From Candidatus Wolfebacteria bacterium (GTDB lineage Bacteria; Patescibacteriota; Minisyncoccia; UBA6257; UBA9933), in NCBI GenBank assembly GCA_016188075.1, contig JACPIO010000013.1, positions 1-39,303 of the forward strand: a stretch of 39,303 bases of DNA, written 5' to 3'. The first letter of the stretch is position 1. The number at the start of each line of letters is the position of its first letter. The position numbers were made by a program, and so were the translations under genes. Shown here piece after piece: positions 13,560 to 21,984 of the stretch. A model generated the notes under the pieces. It did not search any database. It saw only the letters and a list, made by a program, of their open reading frames with translations, and was not told the origin of the DNA.

Positions 13560-13589
13560 ATATTACTGTAAGAGCTTGCTTGATGTCAA
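13560..13589 (-). promoter_or_regulatory. pyrE promoter
   Basis: TTGACA, 18-nt spacer, TAATAT on the minus strand, between tRNA-Val and pyrE. The leader to ATG 13470 is about 83 nt. Confidence 0.65.
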
Positions 13590-13602
13590 ACGTTTTTTCT
13601 TG

Positions 13603-13676
13603 TGGACGCGCCCCGATTCGAACGGGGGACCCTTCGGATGTAAACCGAATGCTCTAACCAGCTGAGCTACGCGTCC
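13603..13676 (-). tRNA. tRNA-Val (TAC anticodon)
   Basis: Cloverleaf on the minus strand: acceptor GGACGCG/CGCGTCC, D-stem GCTC/GAGC, anticodon arm TTCGG-TTTACAT-CCGAA, T-arm CCCCG-TTCGAAT-CGGGG, discriminator A. CCA is not encoded. Its first base follows the HD-hydrolase stop codon with no gap. Confidence 0.95.
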
Positions 13677-14273
13677 CTATCTTCCAGCTTCCGGCATTTT
13701 AATCCATTTATTGTTTTTCAAATGCCAATCAGAGGGATCTGCGTCCTGAATCAAATCCCATATTTTTTTGGCTGATTCGGTGTAAAGTTTCTCGTCACGG
13801 ACTTTTCTTCTAAATCCAGCCCACTTTCTCGGTAGTTTTGACCCACGCTCGTCAAATTCTTTGGTTTCTAAATCAATATCTAAATTATCGGCATCTTTCA
13901 CAATTTTTGCCTCAACAGACTTCCTTTTTTCGTACTCGAGGAAAATATTTTTGTAGAAATCAAGAAGTGCTGTCCGGTTAAAAATATCGCGAGCTGCCGC
14001 ATCCTCATCTCGTTTGGCATACAAAGCTTGAGTATAATTCGCGTCGCCAGTACGAGATTCAGCCAAATCATGAACCAGCGCCATTTTCATAATTTTCTCT
14101 TCATTTTTGACACCCTCCATTCTGGCAATAATCAAAGCAAGCCAGACGACCCTAAACGTGTGCTCGGAAATACTCGCCGAGTCCATGCCTAAGCTTTGCG
14201 TCCAAGCTCTGGACATATTCCGCAAAGACCCGATTTCAAACAAAAATTCGATGTCGCGTTGATTCTTAGCCAT
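13677..14273 (-). CDS. HD-domain metal-dependent phosphohydrolase
   Basis: 198 residues from ATG 14273 (MAKNQRDIEFLF). The track's extra 16 residues are hydrophobic and probably not translated. HD-domain residues are ISEHTFRV (His), MALVHDLAES (His-Asp) and IVKDADNLD (Asp). This arrangement matches YfbR/HDDC2-like 5'-nucleotidases, which hydrolyse nucleoside monophosphates, but the substrate cannot be fixed from sequence. The stop codon TAG directly precedes tRNA-Val on the same strand, so the two probably share a transcript. Confidence 0.75.
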   Translation of the reverse strand: MAKNQRDIEFLFEIGSLRNMSRAWTQSLGMDSASISEHTFRVVWLALIIARMEGVKNEEKIMKMALVHDLAESRTGDANYTQALYAKRDEDAAARDIFNRTALLDFYKNIFLEYEKRKSVEAKIVKDADNLDIDLETKEFDERGSKLPRKWAGFRRKVRDEKLYTESAKKIWDLIQDADPSDWHLKNNKWIKMPEAGR

Positions 14274-14331
14274 GAATAATACGAAAAAGAGTAGCACAAA
14301 AACCGGAGAAATCCAACCCAACCCTAAAACT

Positions 14332-14360
14332 TTTATAGATAGGCCTTCGTATTATATAAT
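14332..14360 (+). promoter_or_regulatory. promoter of the ECF sigma gene
   Basis: TTTATA, 17-nt spacer, TATAAT, about 38 nt before ATG 14399, in the divergent gap between the HD hydrolase and the sigma factor. Confidence 0.5.
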
Positions 14361-14398
14361 ATAAGCGCAAAGTCGGGACGAGGTCGCTTCTGAAATTA

Positions 14399-15055
14399 AT
14401 GGCGAGAAAAATAGGCATTATGGCTCCGTTCGTGGACCGCGAAACATTGGTGGATCTCAAAAAAGGCGATACGACCGCGTTTGAAAAAGTGCTTTACCTC
14501 TACGAAGGCCCGATTTTAAACTACATTTACAGATTGATAAAGCACCGGGAGAACGCGCGGGACTTAACCCAAGATACCTTTGTCCGGCTCTACGAAAAAG
14601 CTTCGAATATTGACCCGGACGGTAATTTTCGCGGCTGGATTTATAAAGTAGCAACCAATATTGTTTGGGACTGGCTAAGAAAAGAAACCAAAAGAAAAGA
14701 AGTTCCCTTAATTAGCGAGGAGAGCGGGGAGGAAAATTCCTATTTGATTTTTCCGGAAAGCCTGCCGTCTTACGAAATGTCGCATCTCGAAACCGCCGAG
14801 GATACCGCTCGAACGCTTCAAAAACTAAAACCAACCTATCAGACGATTCTAACGCTTTTCTATTATCACGAATTTAAACAAACGGAAATCGCTGAAATGT
14901 TAAATACGCCTTTGGGAACCATAAAAACGAACTTGCGCAAAGCCAAAATCGCTTTTCGCGAAACACTTTTTGCCGAAGAAAAAAATCTGGCAAAAGCGAA
15001 AGTCGAATCCAATAAACAAAAACTGGAACATGGACTATCTTTTTCAAAAAATTAA
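14399..15055 (+). CDS. ECF-type RNA polymerase sigma factor
   Basis: 218 residues with sigma region 2 (NARDLTQDTFVRLYEKAS, then FRGWIYKVATNIVWDWLR) and region 4 (TQTIL-type helix YQTILTLFYYHEFKQTEIAEM and LGTIKTNLRKAK, a helix-turn-helix). No region 1 or 3, as in ECF sigmas. The start may be 14399 or the ATG at 14420. The gene overlaps the next ORF (15030), a membrane protein that could be its anti-sigma partner. A family assignment would need comparison with ECF groups. Confidence 0.88.
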   Translation: MARKIGIMAPFVDRETLVDLKKGDTTAFEKVLYLYEGPILNYIYRLIKHRENARDLTQDTFVRLYEKASNIDPDGNFRGWIYKVATNIVWDWLRKETKRKEVPLISEESGEENSYLIFPESLPSYEMSHLETAEDTARTLQKLKPTYQTILTLFYYHEFKQTEIAEMLNTPLGTIKTNLRKAKIAFRETLFAEEKNLAKAKVESNKQKLEHGLSFSKN

Positions 15056-15470
15056 AACTCTTGGCCGGCTCGAGCCGACACCGAAGATGCACCGCGATAT
15101 TATGCGCCGGGTTTTATATCTCCGATTCCGGAAATTCAAAGAGCCGTTTTTAATCTTGGCTTATCTCGGAAGTTTAAGCTTGGTGATTGACGCTTGGCAT
15201 CTCTTGAATTTAAAGGGCCGGGCAATGCAGGGCTTAATCGTCAATACTGATTGGGGCGGAGCCGCTTTTCTGAAATTACCAGCGGCCATCATAGCAAAGG
15301 GTATGAATAATCCGGATCTTTTGATTAGTTTTGCCGCCGACGCCCTGATTGTCGCTTATCTTTTGTACCTTTTCATCCGGTTCGACAAAATTTTCAATCC
15401 TCTGAACGCTCAAAATAAAATGCGGTGGTATGAGTTTATATTCCGAATTTTCCGGGTGGCGAAAAACTAA
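15030..15470 (+). CDS. membrane protein overlapping ECF sigma, possible anti-sigma
   Basis: 146 residues from ATG 15030 (MDYLFQKIKTLG), with weak CTGGAA upstream. The track's start at 14970 lies deep inside the sigma gene. An N-terminal cytosolic part of about 40 residues with charged amphipathic helices is followed by about three hydrophobic segments (PFLILAYLGSLSLVIDAW, AAFLKLPAAIIA, LISFAADALIVAYLLYLF). A cytosolic N-terminal domain on a membrane stem, translated by overlap with the sigma, is the usual layout of an ECF/anti-sigma pair. No ZAS His-Cys motif is seen. Confidence 0.6.
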   Translation: MDYLFQKIKTLGRLEPTPKMHRDIMRRVLYLRFRKFKEPFLILAYLGSLSLVIDAWHLLNLKGRAMQGLIVNTDWGGAAFLKLPAAIIAKGMNNPDLLISFAADALIVAYLLYLFIRFDKIFNPLNAQNKMRWYEFIFRIFRVAKN

Positions 15471-15491
15471 ATTTTGAAAAAGGTCGAGTTA

Positions 15492-15525
15492 AATCACAAA
15501 AACCCCTTACGGGGTTTTTGTGATT
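15492..15525. terminator. bidirectional terminator overlapping the PIG-L stop codon
   Basis: AATCACAAAAACCCC-TTAC-GGGGTTTTTGTGATT is a 15-bp perfect stem with T/A tracts for both strands. The minus-strand PIG-L gene ends inside it, with codons ITKTP and the stop using the stem and loop. Confidence 0.85.
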
Positions 15526-16250
15526 GCGGCGAGATAATAATATTCTTTTTCCCAAAAGGCCTTTTTTAGTTCCTCCGGCATTTCCAAAAACCATTTGGGA
15601 TTCTGGGATTTATGCATTTGGGCCGCCTGATTTTTAAGGTGAACCACCGGCAAAACATCAATCGCAATAAAATCCTCTTCGGAATAAGGCAGGGGAATTT
15701 TACTTTCCTCGTAGTGCCCAGCCGTTTTTTTCCGGCCCGACACTACTGCTGCCTCACGACGCAATTCCCTGACTGCTTTGGGCGTTGCCCGGAAATAAAG
15801 TTCTCGGGGCGGCTCGCCGAATTGCTGGGCTTCCTGAAAAGCCCGGCAAGCAAATTTATGGATAGCAATATGGTCCCGGTGGCCGGTGCCACCGTCCGGG
15901 CCAAAGGTTAAAATCGCGTAAGGAGAAAATTCTTTTATAATTTCTAATAATTTTTTTACCACTTCGTTTTCGGATTGTTCATCAAGACCGCCGTCCGGAT
16001 AGGTAAGCGCGTGGACGCGACTGACGCCTAAAATTTTAGCCGCGGCCATCAACTCTTCTTCGCGCAACTTCGCAAGTTCTTCCGGTGCCATAGGAATATC
16101 GAGATGCAATTTTCCTTTTTCGCCCCGGGTGGCAGAAATGACCGCGGTTCTTCCGCCGGCGCGATTAATATGCGCGAGCAAACCGCCGGCTCCGAAAGTT
16201 TCATCGTCCGGATGAGCAAAAATAGCCAGAAGGGATTTAGTGAAGTCCAT
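15507..16250 (-). CDS. PIG-L/LmbE family N-deacetylase
   Basis: Zinc-dependent deacetylase of N-acetyl sugars or related amides. The Zn site is LLAIFAHPDDETFG, and GPDGGTGHRDHIAIH supplies the second His motif. At 247 residues it is normal for the family. It is the last gene of a three-gene operon with 4-nt gaps after the S66 peptidase and histidine phosphatase. The substrate is unknown; cell-surface sugar or peptidoglycan turnover would fit the operon. The final codons lie in the terminator hairpin. Confidence 0.85.
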   Translation of the reverse strand: MDFTKSLLAIFAHPDDETFGAGGLLAHINRAGGRTAVISATRGEKGKLHLDIPMAPEELAKLREEELMAAAKILGVSRVHALTYPDGGLDEQSENEVVKKLLEIIKEFSPYAILTFGPDGGTGHRDHIAIHKFACRAFQEAQQFGEPPRELYFRATPKAVRELRREAAVVSGRKKTAGHYEESKIPLPYSEEDFIAIDVLPVVHLKNQAAQMHKSQNPKWFLEMPEELKKAFWEKEYYYLAAITKTP

Positions 16251-16254
16251 ATTT

Positions 16255-16800
16255 TTACTCTAAAATATATCCCCAGCCCGGTTGCCATGCTTTCGTTTTT
16301 CTCCAGTCTTCCGCCCACGCTTCTTCCCACGTTTTGCCCTTGAGCAAAACATCAAGCGCGAGCTGCGGAGCTTTATGCGCCACTACGGCAACGCTTTTGC
16401 CGTCGTAATTTTGTTTTAAGAAATTGAGAAAATTCGCGATTCGCGCTTTAACATCTTCGTAACTTTCTCCTTCGGGAAATTTCTCCGTTATCATCTTTTC
16501 TTGCATCGGTTCGACAACAGCTGACGGCTGACCGTTATATTTACCATAGTTGCACTCACGCAATCGCTCGTCTGGAATAATTGGCGCTATTCCCTCAAAT
16601 GTGAACTTTGCGGAATCAACTGCTCTTTTTAAATCAGAGCAAAATACTATGTCAAATCTCTTGTCTTTGATGAGGTCTTTAAGTTCGATTGACTGCTTTA
16701 TTCCTAATTCCGAAAGTCCAACGTCAGACCAACCAGACGAGATTTCCTTTTCGTTATCTATCGTCGTGCCGTGCACAAAATAAGTGATTTTTACAGACAT
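16255..16800 (-). CDS. histidine phosphatase-superfamily protein with altered RHG motif
   Basis: 181 residues of phosphoglycerate-mutase-like fold. The catalytic N-terminal motif reads YFVHGTT: the phospho-acceptor His is kept, but the usual preceding Arg of RHG is Val. The second Arg (SDLKRAVDSA), the acid-base Glu region (RLRECNYG) and the second His (VAVVAHKAP) are present. It may be an active branch with altered phosphate binding, or a weak enzyme. It sits between an S66 peptidase and a PIG-L deacetylase with 4-nt gaps on each side. Confidence 0.8.
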   Translation of the reverse strand: MSVKITYFVHGTTIDNEKEISSGWSDVGLSELGIKQSIELKDLIKDKRFDIVFCSDLKRAVDSAKFTFEGIAPIIPDERLRECNYGKYNGQPSAVVEPMQEKMITEKFPEGESYEDVKARIANFLNFLKQNYDGKSVAVVAHKAPQLALDVLLKGKTWEEAWAEDWRKTKAWQPGWGYILE

Positions 16801-16804
16801 ATTT

Positions 16805-17842
16805 TTATTTCAACCAGGGCTCTACTAATTTCACTTGCTTTGTTTCGCAATCAATTTCGGCCCTAACTCCAAGCGGCAAAACCAACTGCGGATCAGTATG
16901 CCCGACATCAAAATTGGCAACAACCGGCAAATCCGGCTTGCCGAATTCTTTTGCAACAATCGAAACAATTTTTTCCTCCAATTCTTTCTTTTTCTCGTCG
17001 GAATAATCTCTGGCGCGAGAGAAAATAAAGCCGCTGATTCGGTCAAATACGCCCAACATTCCATAATTTCTCAAAGCATGATCAACGAAATGAATTGACG
17101 GCTTTTCTTCGGAAGTTTCGAGGAAAAATATTTTGCCTTTCCAGAAATCTTGCGACGGCCAAAAGTCCGTTGCTTTCATCATTTCCAAAACCTCGATACA
17201 GCCGCCAAACAGCTCGCCTTGAACTTTCGCGCTTCCTTGAAGCCAATGCCAGCCGTCATCCGATTTTAGCGGATTAACTTTTCCAAGATTTTCCTTATTC
17301 GCCCAATCAGGATAGCCGTCGCAGTATTTTTGATACGGCCGATACTCATAGCTTTCTTTCGGCTCAAAAAGAATTTCTCTCACATGATTTTTGAAACTTT
17401 CCGGCAAGCTATCCATCTGCGAGAACCCCGCCATTATTGAAGGGCCATAGAAAGTTATAAGCCCTTGCAAATTTGCAAACACATGAAGCGTCGAGATATC
17501 GGAATACCCCATTAGTATTTTGGGATTATTGGCAATAATTTTTTTATTTAGAAAAGGTAAAATCCGAACAGAATCATCGCCGCCGATCGAAGCGAAGACG
17601 GCTTTAACTTCGGGATCGGCAAAAGCGTCGTTAATGTCTTTTGCGCGAATTTGACGATTGGCTCTCAAAAAACCGGCCTCCATTCTCGCAGTGGGAAATT
17701 CTTTAATTCTCAAACCCCATTCTTGCAAAACTTTAAGGCCGTTTTCGTAAATATGCGGAAATACGCTCGGGCCTCCCCAAGACGGGGACACGATCGCTAC
17801 GGTGTCGCCCTGTTTCAATCTTTCTGGTTTTTTGTAGTTCAT
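16805..17842 (-). CDS. S66-family LD-carboxypeptidase / MccF-like protein
   Basis: 345-residue serine peptidase of the LdcA/MccF family. The nucleophile motif is MGYSDIS, the oxyanion region SIGGDDSVRILPFL, the Glu candidate is in FFLETSEEK and the His in NFDVGHTDPQ. LdcA members trim the terminal D-Ala of muropeptides in the cytosol, and MccF members cleave acyl-sulfamoyl adenylates. Sequence alone does not decide. The insertion WANKENLGKVNP...GWHWLQG is typical of MccF-like members. First gene of the operon with the histidine phosphatase and PIG-L protein. Confidence 0.82.
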   Translation of the reverse strand: MNYKKPERLKQGDTVAIVSPSWGGPSVFPHIYENGLKVLQEWGLRIKEFPTARMEAGFLRANRQIRAKDINDAFADPEVKAVFASIGGDDSVRILPFLNKKIIANNPKILMGYSDISTLHVFANLQGLITFYGPSIMAGFSQMDSLPESFKNHVREILFEPKESYEYRPYQKYCDGYPDWANKENLGKVNPLKSDDGWHWLQGSAKVQGELFGGCIEVLEMMKATDFWPSQDFWKGKIFFLETSEEKPSIHFVDHALRNYGMLGVFDRISGFIFSRARDYSDEKKKELEEKIVSIVAKEFGKPDLPVVANFDVGHTDPQLVLPLGVRAEIDCETKQVKLVEPWLK

Positions 17843-17921
17843 AATTATTTCAAAATTCCATCAACAGCATCTCAAAATTTACCCTAAATAAAGTCTGGGA
17901 ATCCCGAAGGACTAACGCTGG

Positions 17922-17993
17922 TGGGCGCGGAGGGAGTCGAACCCCCAACCATTCGGATATAAGCCGAACGCTCTGCCATTGAGCTACGCGCCC
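17922..17993 (-). tRNA. tRNA-Ile (TAT anticodon)
   Basis: Cloverleaf on the minus strand: acceptor GGGCGCG/CGCGCCC, D-stem GCTC/GAGC, anticodon arm TTCGG-CTTATAT-CCGAA with T33 then TAT, T-arm GGGGG-TTCGACT-CCCTC (one G-T pair), discriminator A. TAT reads AUA, which most bacteria read with a CAT tRNA modified by TilS. It starts 9 nt after the ftsH stop. Confidence 0.88.
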
Positions 17994-18002
17994 CCTACCC
18001 GT

Positions 18003-19844
18003 CTATATAGTAATCGCGATCGGCTTCAGTCTAAAGCCTTTTATCAAAGCGTCAAATTCCTCGCGCTCCAAAGTTTCTTTTTCCATTAATTTTTTGGCGA
18101 TGGCTTTCAAAACGTTTTTTCGCGAGGTGATAATTTTTTTCGCGGTTTGGAGAGCGCCATCAATAAAGCCTTTTACTTCCTTGTCGATGTCCGCCGCTAC
18201 TTTTTCCGAGTAATTTTTTTCCGTGGCGATTTCCCGGCCCAAAAAAATCAGCTCCTCGTTTTTGCCGTAGGTAATGGGACCGAGTTTTTCGCTCATTCCA
18301 AACTTGGTAACAATCCGCCGCGCCAAATCAGAAACGCTTTGGAGATCCGAGGACGCGCCGGTTGAGATATCTCGGAAAATCAGCTTTTCGGAAACATAGC
18401 CGCCGAGAAAAACCGCCAAGTCAGCCATAAATTGTTTTTTGGTGCGCAGATGAGTTTCTTCGATGGGCAACTTCAAGGTATAGCCGCCGGCCCGTCCCCG
18501 AGCCACAATCGAAACTTTATGAACCGGATCCGCGTCTTTAATTGAAGTCGCAACCAAGGCGTGGCCAGCCTCGTGATAGGCGATAATTTCTTTTTCTTTC
18601 TGCGGCAAAACCCGGCTTCGGCGTTCCGGCCCCAGAAGAACCTTTTCAATGGAATCAAAAATATCCTGCTGGACAACTTCTTTTTGATTTTTCCGCGCGG
18701 CAAAAATCGCGGCCTCGTTCATTAAATTAGCCAGATCCGCGCCGGAGAATCCGGGGGTTCGCTCGGCCACTTTTCGCAAAGCAATGGCTTTGGCCAAAAT
18801 TTTTCCGCGGCTGTGAATTTTTAAAATTTCTTCGCGGTCATTGATGTCCGGCAGATCCAGAAAAACCCGGCGGTCAAAACGACCGGGCCGAAGCAGGGCT
18901 GGGTCCAAAATATCCGGGCGATTGGTCGCCGCTATTACGATCACCTTCGTGTCTCTTTCGAATCCATCCATCTCCACCAAAATTTGATTTAAGGTTTGTT
19001 CTCGCTCGTCGTGTCCTCCGCCAATGCCAGCGCCGCGCTCCCGGCCGATAGCGTCGATTTCATCAATAAAAACGATGCATGGAGCCGCGCGTTTGGCGGT
19101 CTGAAATAAATCTCTGACTCGACTTGAACCAACTCCTACAAACATCTCCACGAACTCCGAGCCGGAAATATGAAAAAAGGGGACATTTCCTTCGCCGGCA
19201 ATAGCCCGGGCCAATAAAGTTTTTCCGGTTCCGGGGCTCCCTAAGAGCAAAACACCTCTGGGAATCCGCGCGCCAATATCCAAATATTTTTTGGGATTTT
19301 TCAAAAAATCCACCACTTCCATCAATTCCTGTTTTACCTCTTTAAGTCCGGCCACGTCGTTAAAAGTGATTCGATCTTTAAATTGGGTAAAAAGCTTGAC
19401 GTTGGCTTTGCCAAAAGTGAAGGCTTGGCTCATTCCGGTTCGGGCCTGCCGAAACATCATCCAAAAGAAAACACCGATGATAATAAGGGGCAAAAGCGAA
19501 GGAATTAAAACGCTGGCCCAAAAATGCAAACCCGACTCCTCTTTAATCTGAAAATTAACGTTTTTTAGGGCTGCTGGCTCCAGGCCGTAATTCCGCAAGG
19601 TCTCGGTTAATCCGGCTTCCGCTTCTTTTTTGGAAACCGCTTTCTCGCCGTTTTTAAGTTCAATCGTGAGATCGTTGCCGGAAACAACAATTTTCGAAAC
19701 CCCGCCGCTATTAATTGCCGAGGCAAGATCACTAATGCTTAAAGTTTTTGGACTTCCTTCGGTAGAGTAAAAAAGAGAAAAAATAAAAGCCACGAGAAGA
19801 AACGTCCCGATCGCCCAAAGGATATTTTTAGAAAGGAGTTTCAT
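18003..19844 (-). CDS. ftsH: ATP-dependent zinc metalloprotease FtsH
   Basis: Membrane-bound AAA protease that removes damaged or unassembled membrane proteins. I start at ATG 19844 ([10 protein letters not shown]). The longer track start lies in repeat DNA. Two N-terminal helices flank an extracytoplasmic domain. AAA motifs are [11 protein letters not shown] (usual GPPGTGKT has Pro for Ser) near residue 202, [14 protein letters not shown], and [21 protein letters not shown]. The protease site HEAGH is near 430. The C-terminus is short for the family. S1 lies upstream with a family D element filling the gap; tRNA-Ile follows. Confidence 0.95.
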   Translation of the reverse strand: MKLLSKNILWAIGTFLLVAFIFSLFYSTEGSPKTLSISDLASAINSGGVSKIVVSGNDLTIELKNGEKAVSKKEAEAGLTETLRNYGLEPAALKNVNFQIKEESGLHFWASVLIPSLLPLIIIGVFFWMMFRQARTGMSQAFTFGKANVKLFTQFKDRITFNDVAGLKEVKQELMEVVDFLKNPKKYLDIGARIPRGVLLLGSPGTGKTLLARAIAGEGNVPFFHISGSEFVEMFVGVGSSRVRDLFQTAKRAAPCIVFIDEIDAIGRERGAGIGGGHDEREQTLNQILVEMDGFERDTKVIVIAATNRPDILDPALLRPGRFDRRVFLDLPDINDREEILKIHSRGKILAKAIALRKVAERTPGFSGADLANLMNEAAIFAARKNQKEVVQQDIFDSIEKVLLGPERRSRVLPQKEKEIIAYHEAGHALVATSIKDADPVHKVSIVARGRAGGYTLKLPIEETHLRTKKQFMADLAVFLGGYVSEKLIFRDISTGASSDLQSVSDLARRIVTKFGMSEKLGPITYGKNEELIFLGREIATEKNYSEKVAADIDKEVKGFIDGALQTAKKIITSRKNVLKAIAKKLMEKETLEREEFDALIKGFRLKPIAITI

Positions 19845-19855
19845 GCTTCGCTCGC

Positions 19856-19932
19856 GTATCGATACCAATATACAAATGTACGAATTATACGAATTCGTAT
19901 CATTAGTATAATTCGCATATTCGCATCGATAC
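19856..19932. repeat. family D palindromic element, full copy 2
   Basis: Runs from GTATCGATACCAATATAC to ATTCGCATCGATAC with core TACGAATTATACGAATTC. It begins at the base next to the S1 stop codon and ends 11 nt before the ftsH ATG. Confidence 0.88.
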
Positions 19933-20964
19933 TTATTTCTTTATTTTCAAAATAATTCGTTTCTCTTCGGGTTTTACTGATTCGATAATAAATCTATACT
20001 CTTTGCCCGGTTCCAATTCTTTTTTCATTTCTTCCAGGCCGCCGAATTCAGAAACATGAACCAGGCCGTGAAGATCGTGGTCTAAACTGATGTAGGCGCC
20101 AAAGGGGTTAAATTTAGAAAGCCGGCCGCCAATTTCCTCGCCAGCCCGGAATACCTCGCCGGCCTTATCCCACGGGTTGGGAGTTAGCGCCTTGATAGAC
20201 AAAGAAACCTGACCGTCTTTTATGTCTATAATTTTAACTTTTACCGATTCATCCACCTTTAAAACTTCTTTGGGACTATCAATCAAACGATGGTCAATTT
20301 CCGAAATATGAACCAAGCCTTCAATGGCCGGGGTATCGACAAACCGGACAAAAGCGCCGAAATCGGCCAAGCCGGAGATAACGCCGTCCACCACATCGCC
20401 TACGGCATACTTGCTTACCAGCTCTTTAAGATTTTCTCCCACCGCTTCTTTTTCGGAAAGGATTAACTTGGTAGTTCTCGGATTAAAATCCAAAATTTTC
20501 ACCTTGAGATCCTGTCCGACAAATTTTCTTAAGGACACCGGCAAAAAGGCCTTAATCTGGTTGACTTCGGCGACCAGGCCGCCGCTGTTGGCTCCAATCA
20601 CCTTCACTTCCAGAACCTCCCCGCTGTCTCGCCACTCCTTAAGCTCTTGCCAATTCTTCTGCTTATGAGCGCCGGCCAAAGAAAGTTCAACCAGCCCCTC
20701 TTCGCCGTCCAGGTCCGCCACTTTGGCGCTTATCAAAGAGTCAAGCTCCAAATCTTTAACCAAATTTCTGGCGTTTAAAAATTCCGAGCCGTAGAGAATG
20801 CCGGTTCCGAATTTTCCCAAATCAAAATAAATCCGCCGCGGCGCTTTTTTTAAAAGTCTTGCTTCTATCAAATCTCCGATCTTTAAAAAAGAAACTAAAT
20901 CGGCTTCATTTTTGATGAGCTGGCCGATCGGAGAAGTTAATCTTTTATTCGTAATCACTGCCAT
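19933..20964 (-). CDS. rpsA: 30S ribosomal protein S1 (four S1 domains)
   Basis: RNA-binding protein that helps mRNA onto the ribosome. Four S1/OB repeats are visible: IGDLIEARLLKK, GEVLEVKVIGAN, GDVVDGVISGLADFGAFV, and GEEIGGRLSKFNPFGAYI; LVHISEI and LVHVSEF mark domain ends in the last two. The start is uncertain: ATG 20964 (MAVITNKR) is chosen; a TTG at 20994 lies only about 5 nt from the predicted transcription start. The promoter is shared back-to-back with rpsO. In a genome with many SD-less genes the role of S1 is of interest. Confidence 0.88.
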   Translation of the reverse strand: MAVITNKRLTSPIGQLIKNEADLVSFLKIGDLIEARLLKKAPRRIYFDLGKFGTGILYGSEFLNARNLVKDLELDSLISAKVADLDGEEGLVELSLAGAHKQKNWQELKEWRDSGEVLEVKVIGANSGGLVAEVNQIKAFLPVSLRKFVGQDLKVKILDFNPRTTKLILSEKEAVGENLKELVSKYAVGDVVDGVISGLADFGAFVRFVDTPAIEGLVHISEIDHRLIDSPKEVLKVDESVKVKIIDIKDGQVSLSIKALTPNPWDKAGEVFRAGEEIGGRLSKFNPFGAYISLDHDLHGLVHVSEFGGLEEMKKELEPGKEYRFIIESVKPEEKRIILKIKK

Positions 20965-21005
20965 AGGTTGAATCGCTGGAGGTAAATTCGCCAAACGCAG
21001 GTTTT

Positions 21006-21033
21006 ATTATAGGGAAAAATGGGACTATGTCAA
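21006..21033 (-). promoter_or_regulatory. rpsA promoter
   Basis: TTGACA, 16-nt spacer, TATAAT on the minus strand. Its -35 directly abuts the rpsO -35 (TGTCAA|TTGACT). Confidence 0.75.
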
Positions 21034-21062
21034 TTGACTTTGGAAATCGGTTGGGATAAAAT
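21034..21062 (+). promoter_or_regulatory. rpsO promoter (leaderless type)
   Basis: TTGACT, 17-nt spacer, TAAAAT, 6 nt (TAGGAC), ATG 21069. Start of transcription is predicted at the start codon. Confidence 0.75.
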
Positions 21063-21068
21063 TAGGAC

Positions 21069-21335
21069 ATGCTTACGGCTCGAAAAAAGAAGAATATCAT
21101 CGAAGAGCATCGGCGGCACGAGACTGACACCGGCTCAACCAATGTTCAGGTTTCCCTTTTGACGCGGCGAATTTCCGAGGTGACGGACCATCTGAAAAAG
21201 AATCTCAAAGACCACCATTCGCGGAGAGGGCTTTTAATGATGGTTGGCAAGAGAAAAAGACTCTTAGATCATTTGGCCAAAAGCAATCCCAAAAGCCACG
21301 CTTCTCTCATAAAGAAGCTTGGCCTCAAGAGATAA
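21069..21335 (+). CDS. rpsO: 30S ribosomal protein S15
   Basis: 88 residues, normal length. Family signatures are DTGSTNVQVSLLTRRI, LKDHHSRRGLLMMVGKRKRLLDHL and the C-terminal KLGLKR. Binds 16S rRNA helix 22 region in the small subunit. Predicted leaderless start. It opens an rpsO-NYN-pnp group; rpsO next to pnp is a widely conserved bacterial order, here interrupted by one gene. Confidence 0.97.
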   Translation: MLTARKKKNIIEEHRRHETDTGSTNVQVSLLTRRISEVTDHLKKNLKDHHSRRGLLMMVGKRKRLLDHLAKSNPKSHASLIKKLGLKR

Positions 21336-21344
21336 CAGCCCTTC

Positions 21345-21899
21345 GTGATGACGACTACAAACAAATATCAGCGAGTTGGGGTTTTTATAGACATCCAAAA
21401 TCTCTACCACTCGTCCAAACATCTTTATCGGGCTCGGGTCAACTACCGAGAACTGATGCGCGAACTCACCATGGGCCGGCAGCTTATTCGCGCCATCGGT
21501 TATGTGGTAAAAAGCGAGGAGACTTCGCCGACAAGAGAGGCGCCACGAGCTGACGGCCAGAGACTGACCTCTTCCGAGGCGGCTTTTTTTGACGCCCTGG
21601 GGAAAAGCGGGATTGAGCTTCGAGTAAAAGATCTCCAAATTTTTCCGGATGGAACCAAAAAAGCGGATTGGGATGTGGGGATGGCAGTAGATGCCATAAG
21701 AATGGCCGGATTGCTGGACGTAATAATTCTGGTTACCGGCGATGGCGATTTCGTACCCTTGGTTAATTATCTTAAATGGGGTCTGGGCCGAGTAGTGGAA
21801 GTGTCTGCCTTTGGCCGAAGCGCTTCGGCAAAGCTCAAAGAAGCGGCGGATGTTTTTGTAGACCTGGACCAAATACCAAAAGTGATATTAAAAAGATAA
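21345..21899 (+). CDS. NYN-domain (PIN-like) putative RNase
   Basis: 184 residues, LabA/DUF88 type. The metal-binding acidic residues are in GVFIDIQNLYHSS, KADWDVGMAVDAI and LVTGDGDFVPLVNYL, matching NYN family motifs. Predicted function is RNA cleavage, with target unknown. It starts 9 nt after rpsO and its TAA is followed at once by a family D element and then pnp, so it sits inside an RNA-metabolism transcription unit. The ARRAS-like insertion TSPTREAPRADGQRL is low in similarity to the family core. Confidence 0.82.
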   Translation: MMTTTNKYQRVGVFIDIQNLYHSSKHLYRARVNYRELMRELTMGRQLIRAIGYVVKSEETSPTREAPRADGQRLTSSEAAFFDALGKSGIELRVKDLQIFPDGTKKADWDVGMAVDAIRMAGLLDVIILVTGDGDFVPLVNYLKWGLGRVVEVSAFGRSASAKLKEAADVFVDLDQIPKVILKR

Positions 21900-21976
21900 G
21901 TAGCGATTCGAATATACGAATGTACGAATTATACGAATTCGTATCATTAGTATAATTCGTATATTGGCATCGATAC
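21900..21976. repeat. family D palindromic element, full copy 3
   Basis: Begins with GTAGCGATTCGAATATAC right after the NYN stop codon and ends GTATATTGGCATCGATAC, 8 nt before the pnp ATG. The asymmetric core CATTAGTATAATTCG is in the opposite orientation, relative to the downstream gene, from copies 1 and 2. Confidence 0.88.
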
Positions 21977-21984
21977 ATTTATTA

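Noticed and set aside
21264-21872. 202-codon minus ORF
   Set aside because: Shadow of the NYN-domain gene, which has clear family motifs on the plus strand.
9881-21976. Family D copies considered as a CRISPR array
   Set aside because: Copies are kilobases apart, palindromic and variable in length, with no spacer pattern or cas genes.
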